Shown here piece by piece: positions 29,501 through 38,191 of a DNA stretch of 64,000 bases. Source of the stretch: Actinocatenispora comari (GTDB lineage: Bacteria; Actinomycetota; Actinomycetes; Mycobacteriales; Micromonosporaceae); the NCBI RefSeq assembly GCF_017312725.1, contig NZ_BOPO01000101.1, positions 53,323 to 117,322 on the forward strand, given 5' to 3'. Below the pieces are notes generated by a model, which searched no databases, had not been told where the DNA came from, and saw only the letters and a program-made list of their open reading frames with translations. A program made the position numbers and the translations under genes. Every line of letters starts with the position of its first letter. The first letter of the stretch is position 1.

Positions 29501-31333
29501 GGTCGGCTGGCACACGTCGGTACCGGTGAGCCGGTGCCGGCCCGCCTCGGTGTCCGCGTCCGCGCCGTACACGGCGTCCAGCACGGAGAGGCCGGACCCG
29601 GTACGCACCCGGTCGTCCAACCGGCCCGCCGCCGCGGCGAACACCGGGAACCGGTCGTACAGGTCGCGCAGCATGTTCGGCCGCTGGCTGCCCTGGCCCG
29701 GGTACACGAACGCGACGACCTTGGCCGCGTCCCGCACGGTGCTGCGCGCGAGATACACGCCGTCGTCGAGCCGGCCCGTGTCGGTACCGGCCAGCCGCGG
29801 CAGCGCCGCCTCGATCCTGGCCCGCAGCTCGGCCCAGGACGACGCGACGACGGCGAGCCGGGCGCGCAGCGGGCGCCGGGTGCCGAGCGTCGCGGCGAGC
29901 CGGGTGAGGTCGTCGACCGTACCGAGGCCCTCCCGGTCGGCCCAGTCGAGGAACCGGCGCAGGTAGCCGTCCAGCCGCTCGATCGTGCCGGCGGTGAAGA
30001 CGAACAGCTCGGGTCGCGGTTCGGCCGGTTCCGGGGCCGGCGGCTCGGGCGCCTCCTGCAGGACGACGTGCACGTTGGTGCCGCCGAAGCCGAACGAGTT
30101 GATCCCGGCCCGGCGCGGATTCTCCGGATCGGCCGGCCACGGGGTCGCCGCGGTCGGCAGCCGCAGCCCGGCCCGGTCGAGCCGGGTCGTGTCCTCCACG
30201 TCGGTGGCGGGCTGCGGCGGGATCGTGCCGTGGTGCAGCGCGAGTGTCGTCTTGATCAGGCTGGCCAGCCCGGACGCGGTCAGCGCGTGCCCGACGAGCG
30301 CCTTGACCGAGGTCAGGTACGCCGGCGGGACCGGCTCGGCGGCGTCGGCCCCGGCGCGTACCCGGGTCAGCGACGCCAGCTCGACCCGGTCGCCGACCAC
30401 CGTCGCCGTACCGTGCGCCTCGATCAGCCCGACCGAGCCGGGTGACACCCCGGCGTCGGAGTACGCCCGGGTCATCGCCCTGACCTGGCCGTCCTCCCGG
30501 GGCGTCATCGGCCCGTCCGCGGTGCCGTCGTTGGAGCAGCCGATGCCGCGGATCACCGCGTACACCCGGTCGCCGGCGGCCAGCGCCGCGTCGAGCGGCC
30601 GCAGGACCACGACCCCGACACCCTCGCCGAGCACGAACCCGTCCGCGCGCCGGTCGAACGGCCGGCACACACCGGCCGTCGACAGCGCGCCGACCCGGGA
30701 GAAGCCGACCAGGCCGACCGGCGCCAGGCTCAGGTAGGCCCCGCCGACGAGCGCCTCGGTGCAGACCCCGGCCCGCAGCGCGGTGACCGCCTCGTGCAGC
30801 GCGGTCAGCCCGGACGAGCAGGCGGAGTCGACGGTGAAGCTCGGCCCGCCGAGGTCGAAGTGCTGGCTGACCGTGGCCGCGGCCATGTTCAGCAACGACC
30901 CGGGCACCGCGTACGGGTCGATGCCGGCGGCGCCGGGCGTCAGCTGGTTGAACTCGGCCGAGCTGAGGGCGAAGTACACGCCGGTGTTGACCGCGTCGTA
31001 CGGGCGGCGTTCCCACCCGGCGTCCTGCACGGCCTCGCGCGCCACGTCGAGCAGCAGCCGGTGCTGCGGGTCGGTGTTGCGGACCCGGCGGGGCGACATC
31101 CGGTAGTGCACCGCGTCGAACTCGTCGACCCGGTCGAGGTAGGCGACCTGGTCGGTGTAGCTCTTGCTGTCGGACCGCCGGTCGTCCGGGTCGAAATAGC
31201 GGGAGTGGTCCCAGCGCGACTCCGGGACCGGACGAAACTGCCGTTCGGTCGAGGAGGCCAGCCGCCAGAAGTCGGTCAGATCCCGCGCACCCGGGAACCG
31301 GCAACTCATGCCGATTATCGCGATGTCCCGCAT
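26588..31333 (-). CDS. Megasynthase KS-AT-ACP-alpha-oxoamine synthase
   Basis: A 1581-residue modular enzyme. KS is residues 1-430 (Cys172 in VDSACSSGL, His307 in EAHGTAT, His349 in VGHALTASG). AT is about 535-860 (GQGSQ; GHSVGE with Ser637; NAFH at 738-741, close to the malonyl-type HAFH). ACP is about 1058-1135 (GFDSLM, Ser1092). A PLP-dependent alpha-oxoamine synthase spans about 1185-1575 (VDEAHSVG, Lys1422 in GTLSKSLASCGGY). After one malonyl extension, the last domain would release the chain by decarboxylative condensation with an amino acid, giving an alpha-amino ketone. The order equals the C-terminal half of RedL of undecylprodigiosin biosynthesis. ATG 31333 is preceded by GGGAG. It is the first gene of the main operon. 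Confidence 0.93.
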   Translation of the reverse strand: MRDIAIIGMSCRFPGARDLTDFWRLASSTERQFRPVPESRWDHSRYFDPDDRRSDSKSYTDQVAYLDRVDEFDAVHYRMSPRRVRNTDPQHRLLLDVAREAVQDAGWERRPYDAVNTGVYFALSSAEFNQLTPGAAGIDPYAVPGSLLNMAAATVSQHFDLGGPSFTVDSACSSGLTALHEAVTALRAGVCTEALVGGAYLSLAPVGLVGFSRVGALSTAGVCRPFDRRADGFVLGEGVGVVVLRPLDAALAAGDRVYAVIRGIGCSNDGTADGPMTPREDGQVRAMTRAYSDAGVSPGSVGLIEAHGTATVVGDRVELASLTRVRAGADAAEPVPPAYLTSVKALVGHALTASGLASLIKTTLALHHGTIPPQPATDVEDTTRLDRAGLRLPTAATPWPADPENPRRAGINSFGFGGTNVHVVLQEAPEPPAPEPAEPRPELFVFTAGTIERLDGYLRRFLDWADREGLGTVDDLTRLAATLGTRRPLRARLAVVASSWAELRARIEAALPRLAGTDTGRLDDGVYLARSTVRDAAKVVAFVYPGQGSQRPNMLRDLYDRFPVFAAAAGRLDDRVRTGSGLSVLDAVYGADADTEAGRHRLTGTDVCQPTLGLLGVAATRLLASCGVTPDVALGHSVGEFPAAVAAGALPDDAAVTMMARRGAAMRAAEATERGGMLAVQAGPDRVAALLDGIAGLWPACYNHPRQTVVAGTVAALAEFEQRLAAERIGSQPLTVSNAFHTPLLDSARDEIRATVPAAAILPPTRTFVSSVSGTESAEPAALADLWRRHAGAPVRFADAARAAYQAGARIFVQVLGGSALLRTVRQNLRDRTDCHYVSVTGDGPDDARTFLTGLAQLVTLGVDVDGSGLTAAPGRLLSPPVTPLANRSYPTPPWPDVDAFLHPETGPAGPAPARTRSDGVTAADATAGTPAPDPTAGSPAPDPTAGSPAADAAGGPRPPHRPTDPWPPATAPAGSGARPTQVPVAASQEDQPVSDLVNLFREQIALLRSLDPAAAAAHGPQAVAAPDRPRRATTATDPRPAPPPSPGPTAAAAGRDEVATVVFREVARISAFPVDHFTGTELLVQELGFDSLMITELLSALTRVWPELARAGTDLPARPTLGEMVAAIAEIVCPDDTAPAAAAALGGLPPAAPTPDPTPPPVSEPRLTEPVPGAVVPERGLADMPELAGHDEELARLGRNPYFLTHEGNARETTRIDGQELVSFSSYNYLGLSGHPQVNEAVFEAVRRYGTSVSASRFLSGNRPLHDELEAELAALLGAEACLAMVSGHATNVSVIGHLVGPGDLIVHDELAHDSILQGCALSGATRRPFAHNDPAALDAVLGRHRPRYRRCLVVVEGVYSMDGDIARLPELIEVKQRHGALLMVDEAHSVGTVGAHGGGIGEYFDVDRSTVDIWSGTLSKSLASCGGYVAGARTLIEYLRYTVPGFVYSVGMTPANTAAALGALRTMRAEPERLARLAANSRLFLDLARKAGIDTGTSRDSPVVPCIVGDSAHCLALCHALFDRGISVNPIMYPGVPEELARLRFFVTSEHTTEQLERTVQAVAEELGRLRAPLASAPV
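28491..28571. repeat. Three 27-bp tandem repeats in the AT-ACP linker
   Basis: Units at 28491-28517, 28518-28544 and 28545-28571 share CCGGCGGTCGGGTCTGGTGC, the third being diverged. They encode nine-residue Thr-Ala-Gly-Ser-Pro-Ala-Pro-Asp-Pro-like steps within a flexible interdomain linker, so unit-number changes would preserve frame. Confidence 0.8.
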
Positions 31334-31722
31334 GAACGCTCCCGACTTCACATCGCCTTCACTCGCCTGACCGGTACCGGTCGACCAATTGCCGGCCGGC
31401 CCCACGCGACGGGGGAATTCGGAAACCTCGCAGCCTCAGAATTCATCGTCGTCGATGCGCTCAGGATGCCATCGGGGCGACACCGGCAAACCGATGGAAT
31501 AGCCGAAGTATTTGCCTTCGCCGACACTGCGGTACTGCACGTTCTCGCACTTCGGAGGGGGCGACCGGGACCGAAGACCGACACCGCGAGAGTGCAGTCG
31601 CAACAACACCGAGCGTTGAAGTTCCTGTTATCCGGCCGTTACCAAAACGACGAATGCGCAGGATGAATCCACGGTCGGGCAAGCAAAAGTCGAAAGGGCC
31701 GCAACAGCGGTGGTGGACTCGT
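31334..31722. other. 389-bp promoter region of the megasynthase operon
   Basis: Noticeably lower GC than its surroundings, with no credible coding frame. It carries the shared motif at 31491-31516 and must hold the promoter of the eight-gene operon as well as the 3' end of the second LuxR gene's transcript. Confidence 0.6.
31491..31516 (-). promoter_or_regulatory. Cluster regulatory motif, copy 2 (megasynthase operon)
   Basis: Minus strand GGCAAATACTTCGG, 8 nt, TCGG. The core (31503-31516) is 170 nt upstream of the megasynthase start, in the same orientation and almost the same distance as copies 1 and 3. Confidence 0.68.
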
Positions 31723-34002
31723 TCAGTGCTCCCGTGATAGAGGCAGTTCGGCGTTCAGAATCCACTGGGCGACGCCGACCCGGGAACGACAGTCGAGCTT
31801 CCGCATGACATGCCGCAGATGATTGATAGCGGTCCATTCGGAAATGTCCAGATCTACGGCCACCTGCCGGTTGGTGCGGCCGGCCGCCACCAGCCGCGCC
31901 ACCTGCAGCTCCCGGGCGGTCAGCGGCGTGTCCGGCGGGGCCGGCCGCGGCGCCGGCGGGGCCGGCAGCTCGGCCTCCCCCAGCGCCAGCCCGACCGCGT
32001 CGGCCAGCGAGGCGTGCCGCCCCACCTGCCGCTCCCGCCGGAACGCCGGTTCGCCCACCACGTCCCGCAGCCGCACCAGCGCCTGGTCGAGCATCCCGGG
32101 CGGGCAACTCGGGTACGCCGAGCCGGCCGTCGACCGGATCGTCTCGGCCGCGCCGAGCAGCCGGGCGGCGAGCGTGCACTCCCGCGGGTCCCGGCCGCGC
32201 GCGGCGAGCACGACCAGCGACTCCAGCGCGAACGCCACCCCCGGCCGATGGTGCAGCTGGTGCAGCAGCCGCAGGCCGTCCCGGGTCCGGGACCGCGCGC
32301 CGGCCGGGTCGCCGGCCGCACCCGCCACGGCACCCGCCCGCACCGCGAGTACCGCCCCGACCAGCGTGTCGCCGGTCGTCGCCGCCGCGTGCCGGTCGCA
32401 CAGCCGGGCCGCCGCGGGCAGCTCGCCGCGCAGCAGCTCCAGCGTCGCCATCCCGTCCGCGACGAGCATGCCGGCCATCCCGCGGCTCGCGCCGCACGCC
32501 CGGCTCTGGGCCCACCGCCGGGCCGCCTCGTCGTACTGCCGGCGCATCAGCGCGACCTGCCCGAGCAGGCCGAGCGCCAGCGCCTCCCGGCGTTCGTCAC
32601 CGGTACGCCGGCACCGGGTCGCCACCTCGGTGAGCAGCGTCCGGGCCCGCCGGTCCTGCCGCAGGCACGCGCAGAGCCCGCCGTACATCAGCCAGCCGGA
32701 GACGTCCGCGCTGGTCGGGTCGACGCCGGCGAGCTGGCGCCCCAGCCAGCCGTGGGTGACCGCGACCCGCCCGCTGGCCACCACGTACCGGCTGACGTCG
32801 AGGATCAGCGAGAGCACGGCCGGCGCCCGGCCGGTGTCGGCGAGGTGCCGGCAGGCGTGCCGGAGGTTGTCGTGCTCGTCGGCCAGCGTCGCGAGCGCGG
32901 CACCCTGCCGCGGCCCGGACAGGTCCGGCGCCAGCGCCCGGGCCAGGTCGACGTAGTACGCCGCGTGCCGGTCGGAGACCCGGTCCGCCTGGTCGGACCG
33001 GCGCAGCCGGTCGGCGGCGTACCGCCTGGTGGTGTGGAGCATGCGAAACCGCGGCTCACCGTCCGGCCGGTGCGTCGCGACCTGCACCAGCGACCGCGCC
33101 GTGAGCGTCTCCATGGTGCGTTCCGCCGACGCCGGGTCGGTGCCGGTCAGCGCCTCGACCGCGGCCAGGTCGAACCCGCCGGAGCACACCGACACCGCGT
33201 CCAGCAGGTCGGCCTCCGCCGCGCCGAGCCGGTCGAGGCTCGCACCGAGAGCGGACCGAAGGGACCGCTGCGGTGCCGACACTTCGGTGGGCTGTGGCTC
33301 CAGCACGTCCAGCCCGTCGCCGAGCCGGCGCAGCAGCGCCTTCGGCCGGAACAGCGTCATCCGGGCCGCGGCCAGTTCGATCGCGAGCGGCAGCCCGTCG
33401 AGCAGCCGGCAGATCTCCGCCAGCGTCCGGTAGTCGTCGGGCGTCGGCCGGTAGTCCGGCCGTACCCCCCGGGCCCGGTCGACGAACAGCTCGATCGCCG
33501 GCACCGCGGCCAGCGCGTCCGGGTCCGCCTCGTCGCCGGTACCGACGGGGAGTGGCCCGACCGGGTAGACCTGCTCGCCGTACAGGTGCAGCGGCTCCCG
33601 GCCGGCGATCACGAACCGCAGCTGCGGGCAGACCGGGAGCAACGAACGGACCAGCGTCACGACCGCGTCGCGGTACCGGTCGGCGTCGTCCAGCAGCACC
33701 ACCCCGCGGCGGACCAGCACGTGCTGGTCGGACAGTTCGGTGCCGCTGACGGTACGCAGCAGCCAGCGCAGATCGGTGGCGCGGGAGTCCGCGCACGGCC
33801 CGTCCGCGGTACGAGGAGGTGCCCCGCCGCCGGTCGGCCGCCAGCGCTGCAGGAACTCGCGCGCCAACCGCGACGTGCCGACGCCGGCCGGGCCGACCAA
33901 CGAGATCACCCGCGGCCCGTCCGGACCGGCGAGATCCGCCAACTCCGCCAATTCCCGAGCGCGACCGATGAAACGACTCCGTGCAGCGCCGAATTCAGGC
34001 AC
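31723..34002 (-). CDS. LuxR-family regulator with degenerate NB-ARC ATPase
   Basis: A 759-residue cluster-linked regulator. An AfsR/LuxR-like NB-ARC domain begins at residue 10 (RFIGRARELAEL), followed by WH and TPR-like segments. The C-terminal LuxR helix-turn-helix is LTARELQVARLVAAGRTNRQ...NHLRHVMRKLD. The P-loop reads GPAGVGTSRLA, with Thr43 where Walker A has Lys, so ATP binding is probably weakened or lost. The Walker B-like VVLLDDADRY remains. GTG 34002 is chosen for its GGGGG box; longer starts to 34038 are possible. It is transcribed in the same direction as the operon it precedes, suggesting local control. Confidence 0.88.
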   Translation of the reverse strand: MPEFGAARSRFIGRARELAELADLAGPDGPRVISLVGPAGVGTSRLAREFLQRWRPTGGGAPPRTADGPCADSRATDLRWLLRTVSGTELSDQHVLVRRGVVLLDDADRYRDAVVTLVRSLLPVCPQLRFVIAGREPLHLYGEQVYPVGPLPVGTGDEADPDALAAVPAIELFVDRARGVRPDYRPTPDDYRTLAEICRLLDGLPLAIELAAARMTLFRPKALLRRLGDGLDVLEPQPTEVSAPQRSLRSALGASLDRLGAAEADLLDAVSVCSGGFDLAAVEALTGTDPASAERTMETLTARSLVQVATHRPDGEPRFRMLHTTRRYAADRLRRSDQADRVSDRHAAYYVDLARALAPDLSGPRQGAALATLADEHDNLRHACRHLADTGRAPAVLSLILDVSRYVVASGRVAVTHGWLGRQLAGVDPTSADVSGWLMYGGLCACLRQDRRARTLLTEVATRCRRTGDERREALALGLLGQVALMRRQYDEAARRWAQSRACGASRGMAGMLVADGMATLELLRGELPAAARLCDRHAAATTGDTLVGAVLAVRAGAVAGAAGDPAGARSRTRDGLRLLHQLHHRPGVAFALESLVVLAARGRDPRECTLAARLLGAAETIRSTAGSAYPSCPPGMLDQALVRLRDVVGEPAFRRERQVGRHASLADAVGLALGEAELPAPPAPRPAPPDTPLTARELQVARLVAAGRTNRQVAVDLDISEWTAINHLRHVMRKLDCRSRVGVAQWILNAELPLSREH

Positions 34003-34113
34003 ACTCAACCCCCGGTGCACACAGACCCCGCCCGCCACGATCGGCTCGCAGCCACATTGGCGGTACCAGCAGCCGCTCAGGGTAACCGCATGGACTTAGG
34101 AGAAAACTTATTC

Positions 34114-34127
34114 CGGGAGTTCTTGCC
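34114..34127 (-). promoter_or_regulatory. Weak copy of the cluster motif before the LuxR gene
   Basis: Plus strand CGGGAGTTCTTGCC matches 10 of 13 defined positions of the core found at 17869, 31503 and 40182, in the same orientation, 112 nt before the regulator start. The second TCGG element is absent. Possible autoregulatory site. Confidence 0.3.
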
Positions 34128-34252
34128 TGCACGACAGTTGAATGCGCAATGAAGCATCGACGGCGCCGGTTCGACGCACCGGCGAACAGCGGGACGGGAA
34201 ACGCCGCCGAAAACGGCGACCGACAATCGCCGGGAGCCGGTGCCGGCAACCC

Positions 34253-35482
34253 TCAACGCGGCGCGATGGCCTCCGGCACCGGCTCGGCGGTGACGGTCGG
34301 GACGTCGGTCTGCGGCCGGGACAGCCTCAGCAGGGGGCCGGTCATCGCGGTGGTCAGCAACGCCATCACCACCATCAGCGAGTAGAGGGAGCCGTCCAGG
34401 ACACCGAGCTGCAGCCCGACGGTCAGGATGACCAGCTCGGTCAGGCCGCGGGAGTTCATCAGCGCGGCGAGCGCGCTCGCCTCCCGGCGCCCGGCGCCCG
34501 CGGAAACCGCACCGATCCAGGTACCGACGAACTTGCCGCCGATGGCCACGACGAGCACCAGGCACAGCTCCAGCAGCCCGCCGAAGCCCAGCCGGGTCAG
34601 GTCGACGGCCTGCCCGGCCAGCACGAAGTAGATCGGCAGCAGCAGCACGCTGACCGGTCGCAGCATCCGGACCAGGTCCGCCGCCAGCTCGCCGCCCCGG
34701 GGCAGTGCGGCACCGAACGCGAACGCACCGAAGATCAGGTGCATGCCCATCCACTCGGTCGCGAGCGACGACAACACCATGCCGACGACCACCACGACGA
34801 GCCGGGTCGGCCCGGTCTTGCGGACGACCACGCGCAGCAACGGACGCAGCACGAACACCAGCACCGCCGCGTACACGGGTGCGAAGATCAGCCGGCCACC
34901 GGTACCCGCGGTCGCGCCGGCCATCGCCGCCACGCCGGCCAGCAGCCCCCAGGCCACGACGTCGTCCAGCGCCGCGCTCGCCAGGGCCAGCCCACCCAGA
35001 CGGGTGCGCTCCAGACCACTGTCGGTCAGGATCCGGGCCAGGACCGGGAACGCGGTCACCGACATCGCGGCACCGACGAACAACGCGAGCACGACCGGAT
35101 CCGCCGCATGGTGACGGTGCGCCAGCCAGAGTCCGAGCGCGAGCCCGAGCGCCGCCGGCAGCACGAGGGAACCGATCGACACCGAGATCGCGATCCGTTC
35201 CCGGCCCCGGATCAACCGGCGGTCCAGCTCGTACCCGAGCAGGAACATGAACGGGATCAGCCCCAGGTCGGCGAGGGAGGTCAGGGCGTGGCCGACCGAG
35301 GCGGGGAACAGCTGCGCGTCGAGGGTGTGGCCGAGCAACGTCGGGCCGAGGGCGATACCGGCGATGATCTCGCCGACCACCGCCGGCTGCCGGAGCGCGC
35401 GGGCAACCGCGCCGAGCAGCCGTGCGGCGGCCAGGATGATCGCCAGATCCAGCAACAGGAGTTGGACGTCGTGGCTGCTCAC
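34253..35482 (-). CDS. Cation/proton antiporter (CPA2, Kef-type)
   Basis: A 409-residue polytopic protein of the Na+/H+ exchanger superfamily (PF00999), with about 12 hydrophobic helices. Family marks are GEIIAGIALGPTLLG, the LASAALDDVVAW segment with the ion-binding Asp pair, and ALMNSRGLTELVIL near the end. There is no C-terminal TrkA domain. Antiporters of this kind are frequent passengers of actinomycete biosynthetic clusters, where they are thought to help with product-linked ion stress. GTG 35482 has GGAGG seven bases upstream and follows the sulfotransferase gene closely. Confidence 0.9.
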   Translation of the reverse strand: MSSHDVQLLLLDLAIILAAARLLGAVARALRQPAVVGEIIAGIALGPTLLGHTLDAQLFPASVGHALTSLADLGLIPFMFLLGYELDRRLIRGRERIAISVSIGSLVLPAALGLALGLWLAHRHHAADPVVLALFVGAAMSVTAFPVLARILTDSGLERTRLGGLALASAALDDVVAWGLLAGVAAMAGATAGTGGRLIFAPVYAAVLVFVLRPLLRVVVRKTGPTRLVVVVVGMVLSSLATEWMGMHLIFGAFAFGAALPRGGELAADLVRMLRPVSVLLLPIYFVLAGQAVDLTRLGFGGLLELCLVLVVAIGGKFVGTWIGAVSAGAGRREASALAALMNSRGLTELVILTVGLQLGVLDGSLYSLMVVMALLTTAMTGPLLRLSRPQTDVPTVTAEPVPEAIAPR

Positions 35483-35499
35483 GGGGCGCCTCCGACTCT

Positions 35500-36558
35500 C
35501 TACGACGTGGCGGAGGGAGCGCGGGCCAGCCGCTCGCGCAGCGCCCGAAGCGCCTGGGTACCGGGCTCGCAGGCCTCCCGCAGGGCCCGGCGTTCCGGCT
35601 CGGGCAGCTCCGACCGGCCGGTACCCGAACCCGGGCGTACCAGGGTGACCGCCTCGGCCAGCCACTCGTCCGGCGCGTCGACGCCGAGCATGGCGGCGAT
35701 CTCGCGGAAGCGGAGCAGCGGATCGGCCAGCACGTCCTCGTAGCGCAGGTACCGGATCCGGTCGGTCGGTACCGCGTCGAGTTCGCTCACGCCGTCCGCG
35801 ACCAGGTGCGCCCAGATCATCCCGAACACCGGCAGCGGGATCGGCTGCGACATCAGCGCCGCACCGTCGAACCGGTCCGGCAGCAGGCAGCGCAGTTCCG
35901 GCGGCAGCCGGTCGGCGTGGTCGGCGGACGGCGACAGGTACGGGTCGACGCCGAGCAGGTCCATCATCTCCAGCACCCGTACCTCCAGCCGGAAGGACGG
36001 GTGCCGGCTCATCGACACCGAGGCCGCCGAGCCGTCCCGGTCCAGGTACAGGTAGCGGGCGTCCGGGAAGCAGGCACGAAGCCCGGGGACGAACCGCAGC
36101 GACGCCCCGGACCGCTCCACCACCACGTCCCGGTCGAACCGGTCGCACAGCCAGTCGAACAGCCGCCCGTACTGGACCGCCACGCCCGCCCGGTCCCAGC
36201 CGGTCACCGCCGCCTCGATCTCGTCCAGCACCTCGTCCGGCCGGTCGGACAGGTGCGGCAGCGCCACCAGGCTGATCGGCGGTACGCCGGTCTCCGCGGT
36301 GAACCGGCCGGATCCGAACGGGTACAGGTACTCGGCGGGCGCCACGCCGTGCCGCAGCTGGGTCATCGCCTTCGACCGCGGGGTGCTCAGGATCGCCCAG
36401 AAGCGGTCGCCGTCGATCTGCTCGACCGGGAACGCGTCCGGGTCCAGCGAGGTGAAGAACTCGCTGAGGCTGAGCACCCGCGGGTGCCGGTTCAGCACCG
36501 TCGACAACAGGGTCGAACCGCATCGACCGGTGCCGAGGACGACGGTCAACTGGCGCAT
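35500..36558 (-). CDS. PAPS-dependent sulfotransferase family protein
   Basis: A 352-residue sulfotransferase-fold protein (PF13469-like). The 5'-phosphosulfate loop is VLGTGRCGSTLL (residues 7-18). The 3'-phosphate segment is ARYLYLDRDGSAASVSMSRH. An RYLRYEDVLADPLLRF stretch and a C-terminal helical part are typical of the family. It would transfer sulfonate from PAPS to a hydroxyl or amine of the cluster product. ATG 36558 follows GAGGAAG. A kinase-like or non-sulfating relative cannot be ruled out because some bacterial members are divergent. Confidence 0.85.
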   Translation of the reverse strand: MRQLTVVLGTGRCGSTLLSTVLNRHPRVLSLSEFFTSLDPDAFPVEQIDGDRFWAILSTPRSKAMTQLRHGVAPAEYLYPFGSGRFTAETGVPPISLVALPHLSDRPDEVLDEIEAAVTGWDRAGVAVQYGRLFDWLCDRFDRDVVVERSGASLRFVPGLRACFPDARYLYLDRDGSAASVSMSRHPSFRLEVRVLEMMDLLGVDPYLSPSADHADRLPPELRCLLPDRFDGAALMSQPIPLPVFGMIWAHLVADGVSELDAVPTDRIRYLRYEDVLADPLLRFREIAAMLGVDAPDEWLAEAVTLVRPGSGTGRSELPEPERRALREACEPGTQALRALRERLARAPSATS

Positions 36559-36596
36559 CTCGTACCGCTTCCTCTCGAGGCGTCTGCCGGGTGTGG

Positions 36597-37406
36597 TCAG
36601 TAGGCGGCCCGGTTGGCGGGCGGCGCGTGCCGCGGCGGGTTCACCGGCTGGCCGCCGGCCGCACCGCCGCGCCGCCACAGCAGTACGGCGATCGCCACGT
36701 ACCAGATCAGCGGGAGCAGGGTGGCGAACACCGGGTACAGCACGGCGTAGCCGAGATCGGTGTTGCCGGTCATCCACAGGTACCCGGTGGTGAACACGGC
36801 ACCGAGGCCGCCGACGACGCCGAGCCAACCGACCCATCGCGGCAACCGCGACCCGAGCAGGATCGCCAGGCCGTACCCGATCGGGGCGAGGCCGGTCATC
36901 GCGGCCAGCGAACCGAGTTCGGTGCCCAACGTGTCCCGCACGCCTTCGGCGAAGATCGGTACCCACTCCGGCCGGGTGGCGGCGTTCGCCTGCTCCCAGC
37001 TGGTCGCCAGGTACTCGTGCAGGTAGCCGTCGTGCACCATGGTGATCAGGAACATCGCGGCGCCACAGATGGCGAGCCCGCCGGCCGCCCGGGCCAGGGG
37101 CCGGGCCGGCCCCTGCTCCAGGATGTCGCCGAGGCTCAGCAGGCCCACCAGCTTCAGCAGCACCACGAACGCGAACACCAGGTGCACCACGAGCCAGACG
37201 TTGCGGGCCGCGAGGATCCCCTTCAGGTACGTCAGGGTCGGCACGTCCCCGAACGGGTCCTGCACGCCGAGTTCCAGCACGACCGTCACCACCAGGCCGG
37301 CGACGACGCCGAGCAGCGTCGCCACCGCGCCCACCCGGTACACCGAGCGGCGTACCGGGACCGCCTGCGTCGCGGTCGCGTTCTCCAGCACGGTCATCTC
37401 AGTCAC
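36597..37406 (-). CDS. Polytopic membrane protein of unknown function
   Basis: A protein of 266-269 residues with about six hydrophobic helices (for example VGAVATLLGVVAGLVVTVVL, LVVHLVFAFVVLLKLVGLL and LPLIWYVAIAVLLW) and a Pro-rich cytosolic tail. I do not recognise the family. The start is either GTG 37406, overlapping the stop of fabI by 8 nt, or ATG 37397. Either way it is coupled to fabI. Possible roles are membrane anchoring of the pathway or self-protection; nothing in the sequence decides. Confidence 0.78.
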   Translation of the reverse strand: MTEMTVLENATATQAVPVRRSVYRVGAVATLLGVVAGLVVTVVLELGVQDPFGDVPTLTYLKGILAARNVWLVVHLVFAFVVLLKLVGLLSLGDILEQGPARPLARAAGGLAICGAAMFLITMVHDGYLHEYLATSWEQANAATRPEWVPIFAEGVRDTLGTELGSLAAMTGLAPIGYGLAILLGSRLPRWVGWLGVVGGLGAVFTTGYLWMTGNTDLGYAVLYPVFATLLPLIWYVAIAVLLWRRGGAAGGQPVNPPRHAPPANRAAY

Positions 37407-38163
37407 CCACCGCGTGGTAGCCGCCGTCGGCGTGCACGATCTCGCCGTTGGTCACCGGCATCCAGTCGGACAGCAGCGCGATGCAGGTCCGCGCGACCGG
37501 TTCGATCGCGTCGGACTTCCAGCCCATCGGCGCCCGCTCGGCCCAGGCACCCTCGAACTCGCCGAAGCCCGGCACGTTCGACGCCGCCATGGTGTGCAGC
37601 GGGCCGGCGGCGACCAGGTTGCACCGCACGCCCTTCGGCCCCAGATACCTGGCGAGGTAGCGGTTACAGGACTCCAGCCCCGCCTTCGCCACGCCCATCC
37701 AGTCGTACGACGACCAGGCGTAGCGCGCGTCGAAGTCCATCCCGACCAGCGATCCGCCGGTGCGCATCAGCGGTGCGGTCGCCATCGCCAACGCCTTCAA
37801 CGAGTACGCCGACACGTGCATCGCGGTCGCCACGTCGGCCCAGCGGGTCCGCAGGAACTCGCCGCCCAGCGCCGTCTCCGGCGCGAACGCGATCGAGTGC
37901 AGTACCCCGTCGAGCTCGTCGACATGCTCCCGCACCCGGTCGGCCAGGCTGTCCAGGTGCTCCTCGTTCGTCACGTCGAGCTCGATCACCGGCGCGGGCG
38001 CCGGCAGCCGCTTCGCGATCCGGTTCACCAGGCTCAGCCGGCCGTACCCGGTCAGCACCACCGTCGCGCCCTGTTCCTGGGCCAGCCGAGCCACCTCGAA
38101 CGCGATCGACGCCGTCGTCAGTACCCCGGTGACGAGGATCTTCTTCCCGTCCAGGATGCCCAT
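37399..38163 (-). CDS. Enoyl-ACP reductase, InhA/FabI type
   Basis: A 254-residue atypical short-chain dehydrogenase. The divergent nucleotide motif (GILDGKKILVTGVLTTASIA) and the segment GGSLVGMDFD, then Tyr-x6-Lys in YDWMGVAKAG, match mycobacterial InhA. LVAAGPLHTMAAS corresponds to the InhA substrate-binding loop. It would reduce trans-2-enoyl-ACP with NADH. It could complete the dedicated KS-FabG-dehydratase-reductase cycle or act as a second, insensitive copy if the product targets FabI. ATG 38163 has AGGAAG upstream; the start at 38232 is rejected because the extra leader is non-conserved. Confidence 0.93.
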   Translation of the reverse strand: MGILDGKKILVTGVLTTASIAFEVARLAQEQGATVVLTGYGRLSLVNRIAKRLPAPAPVIELDVTNEEHLDSLADRVREHVDELDGVLHSIAFAPETALGGEFLRTRWADVATAMHVSAYSLKALAMATAPLMRTGGSLVGMDFDARYAWSSYDWMGVAKAGLESCNRYLARYLGPKGVRCNLVAAGPLHTMAASNVPGFGEFEGAWAERAPMGWKSDAIEPVARTCIALLSDWMPVTNGEIVHADGGYHAVGD

Positions 38164-38191
38164 CCGCAGTACCTTCCTCCCGTTCGCGGGC

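Noticed and set aside
26588..31333. Assignment of the cluster to the prodiginine family because of the RedL-like domain order
   Set aside because: No proline-loading, bipyrrole (MBC) or RedH/PigC-type condensation genes are present. Only the release chemistry is comparable.
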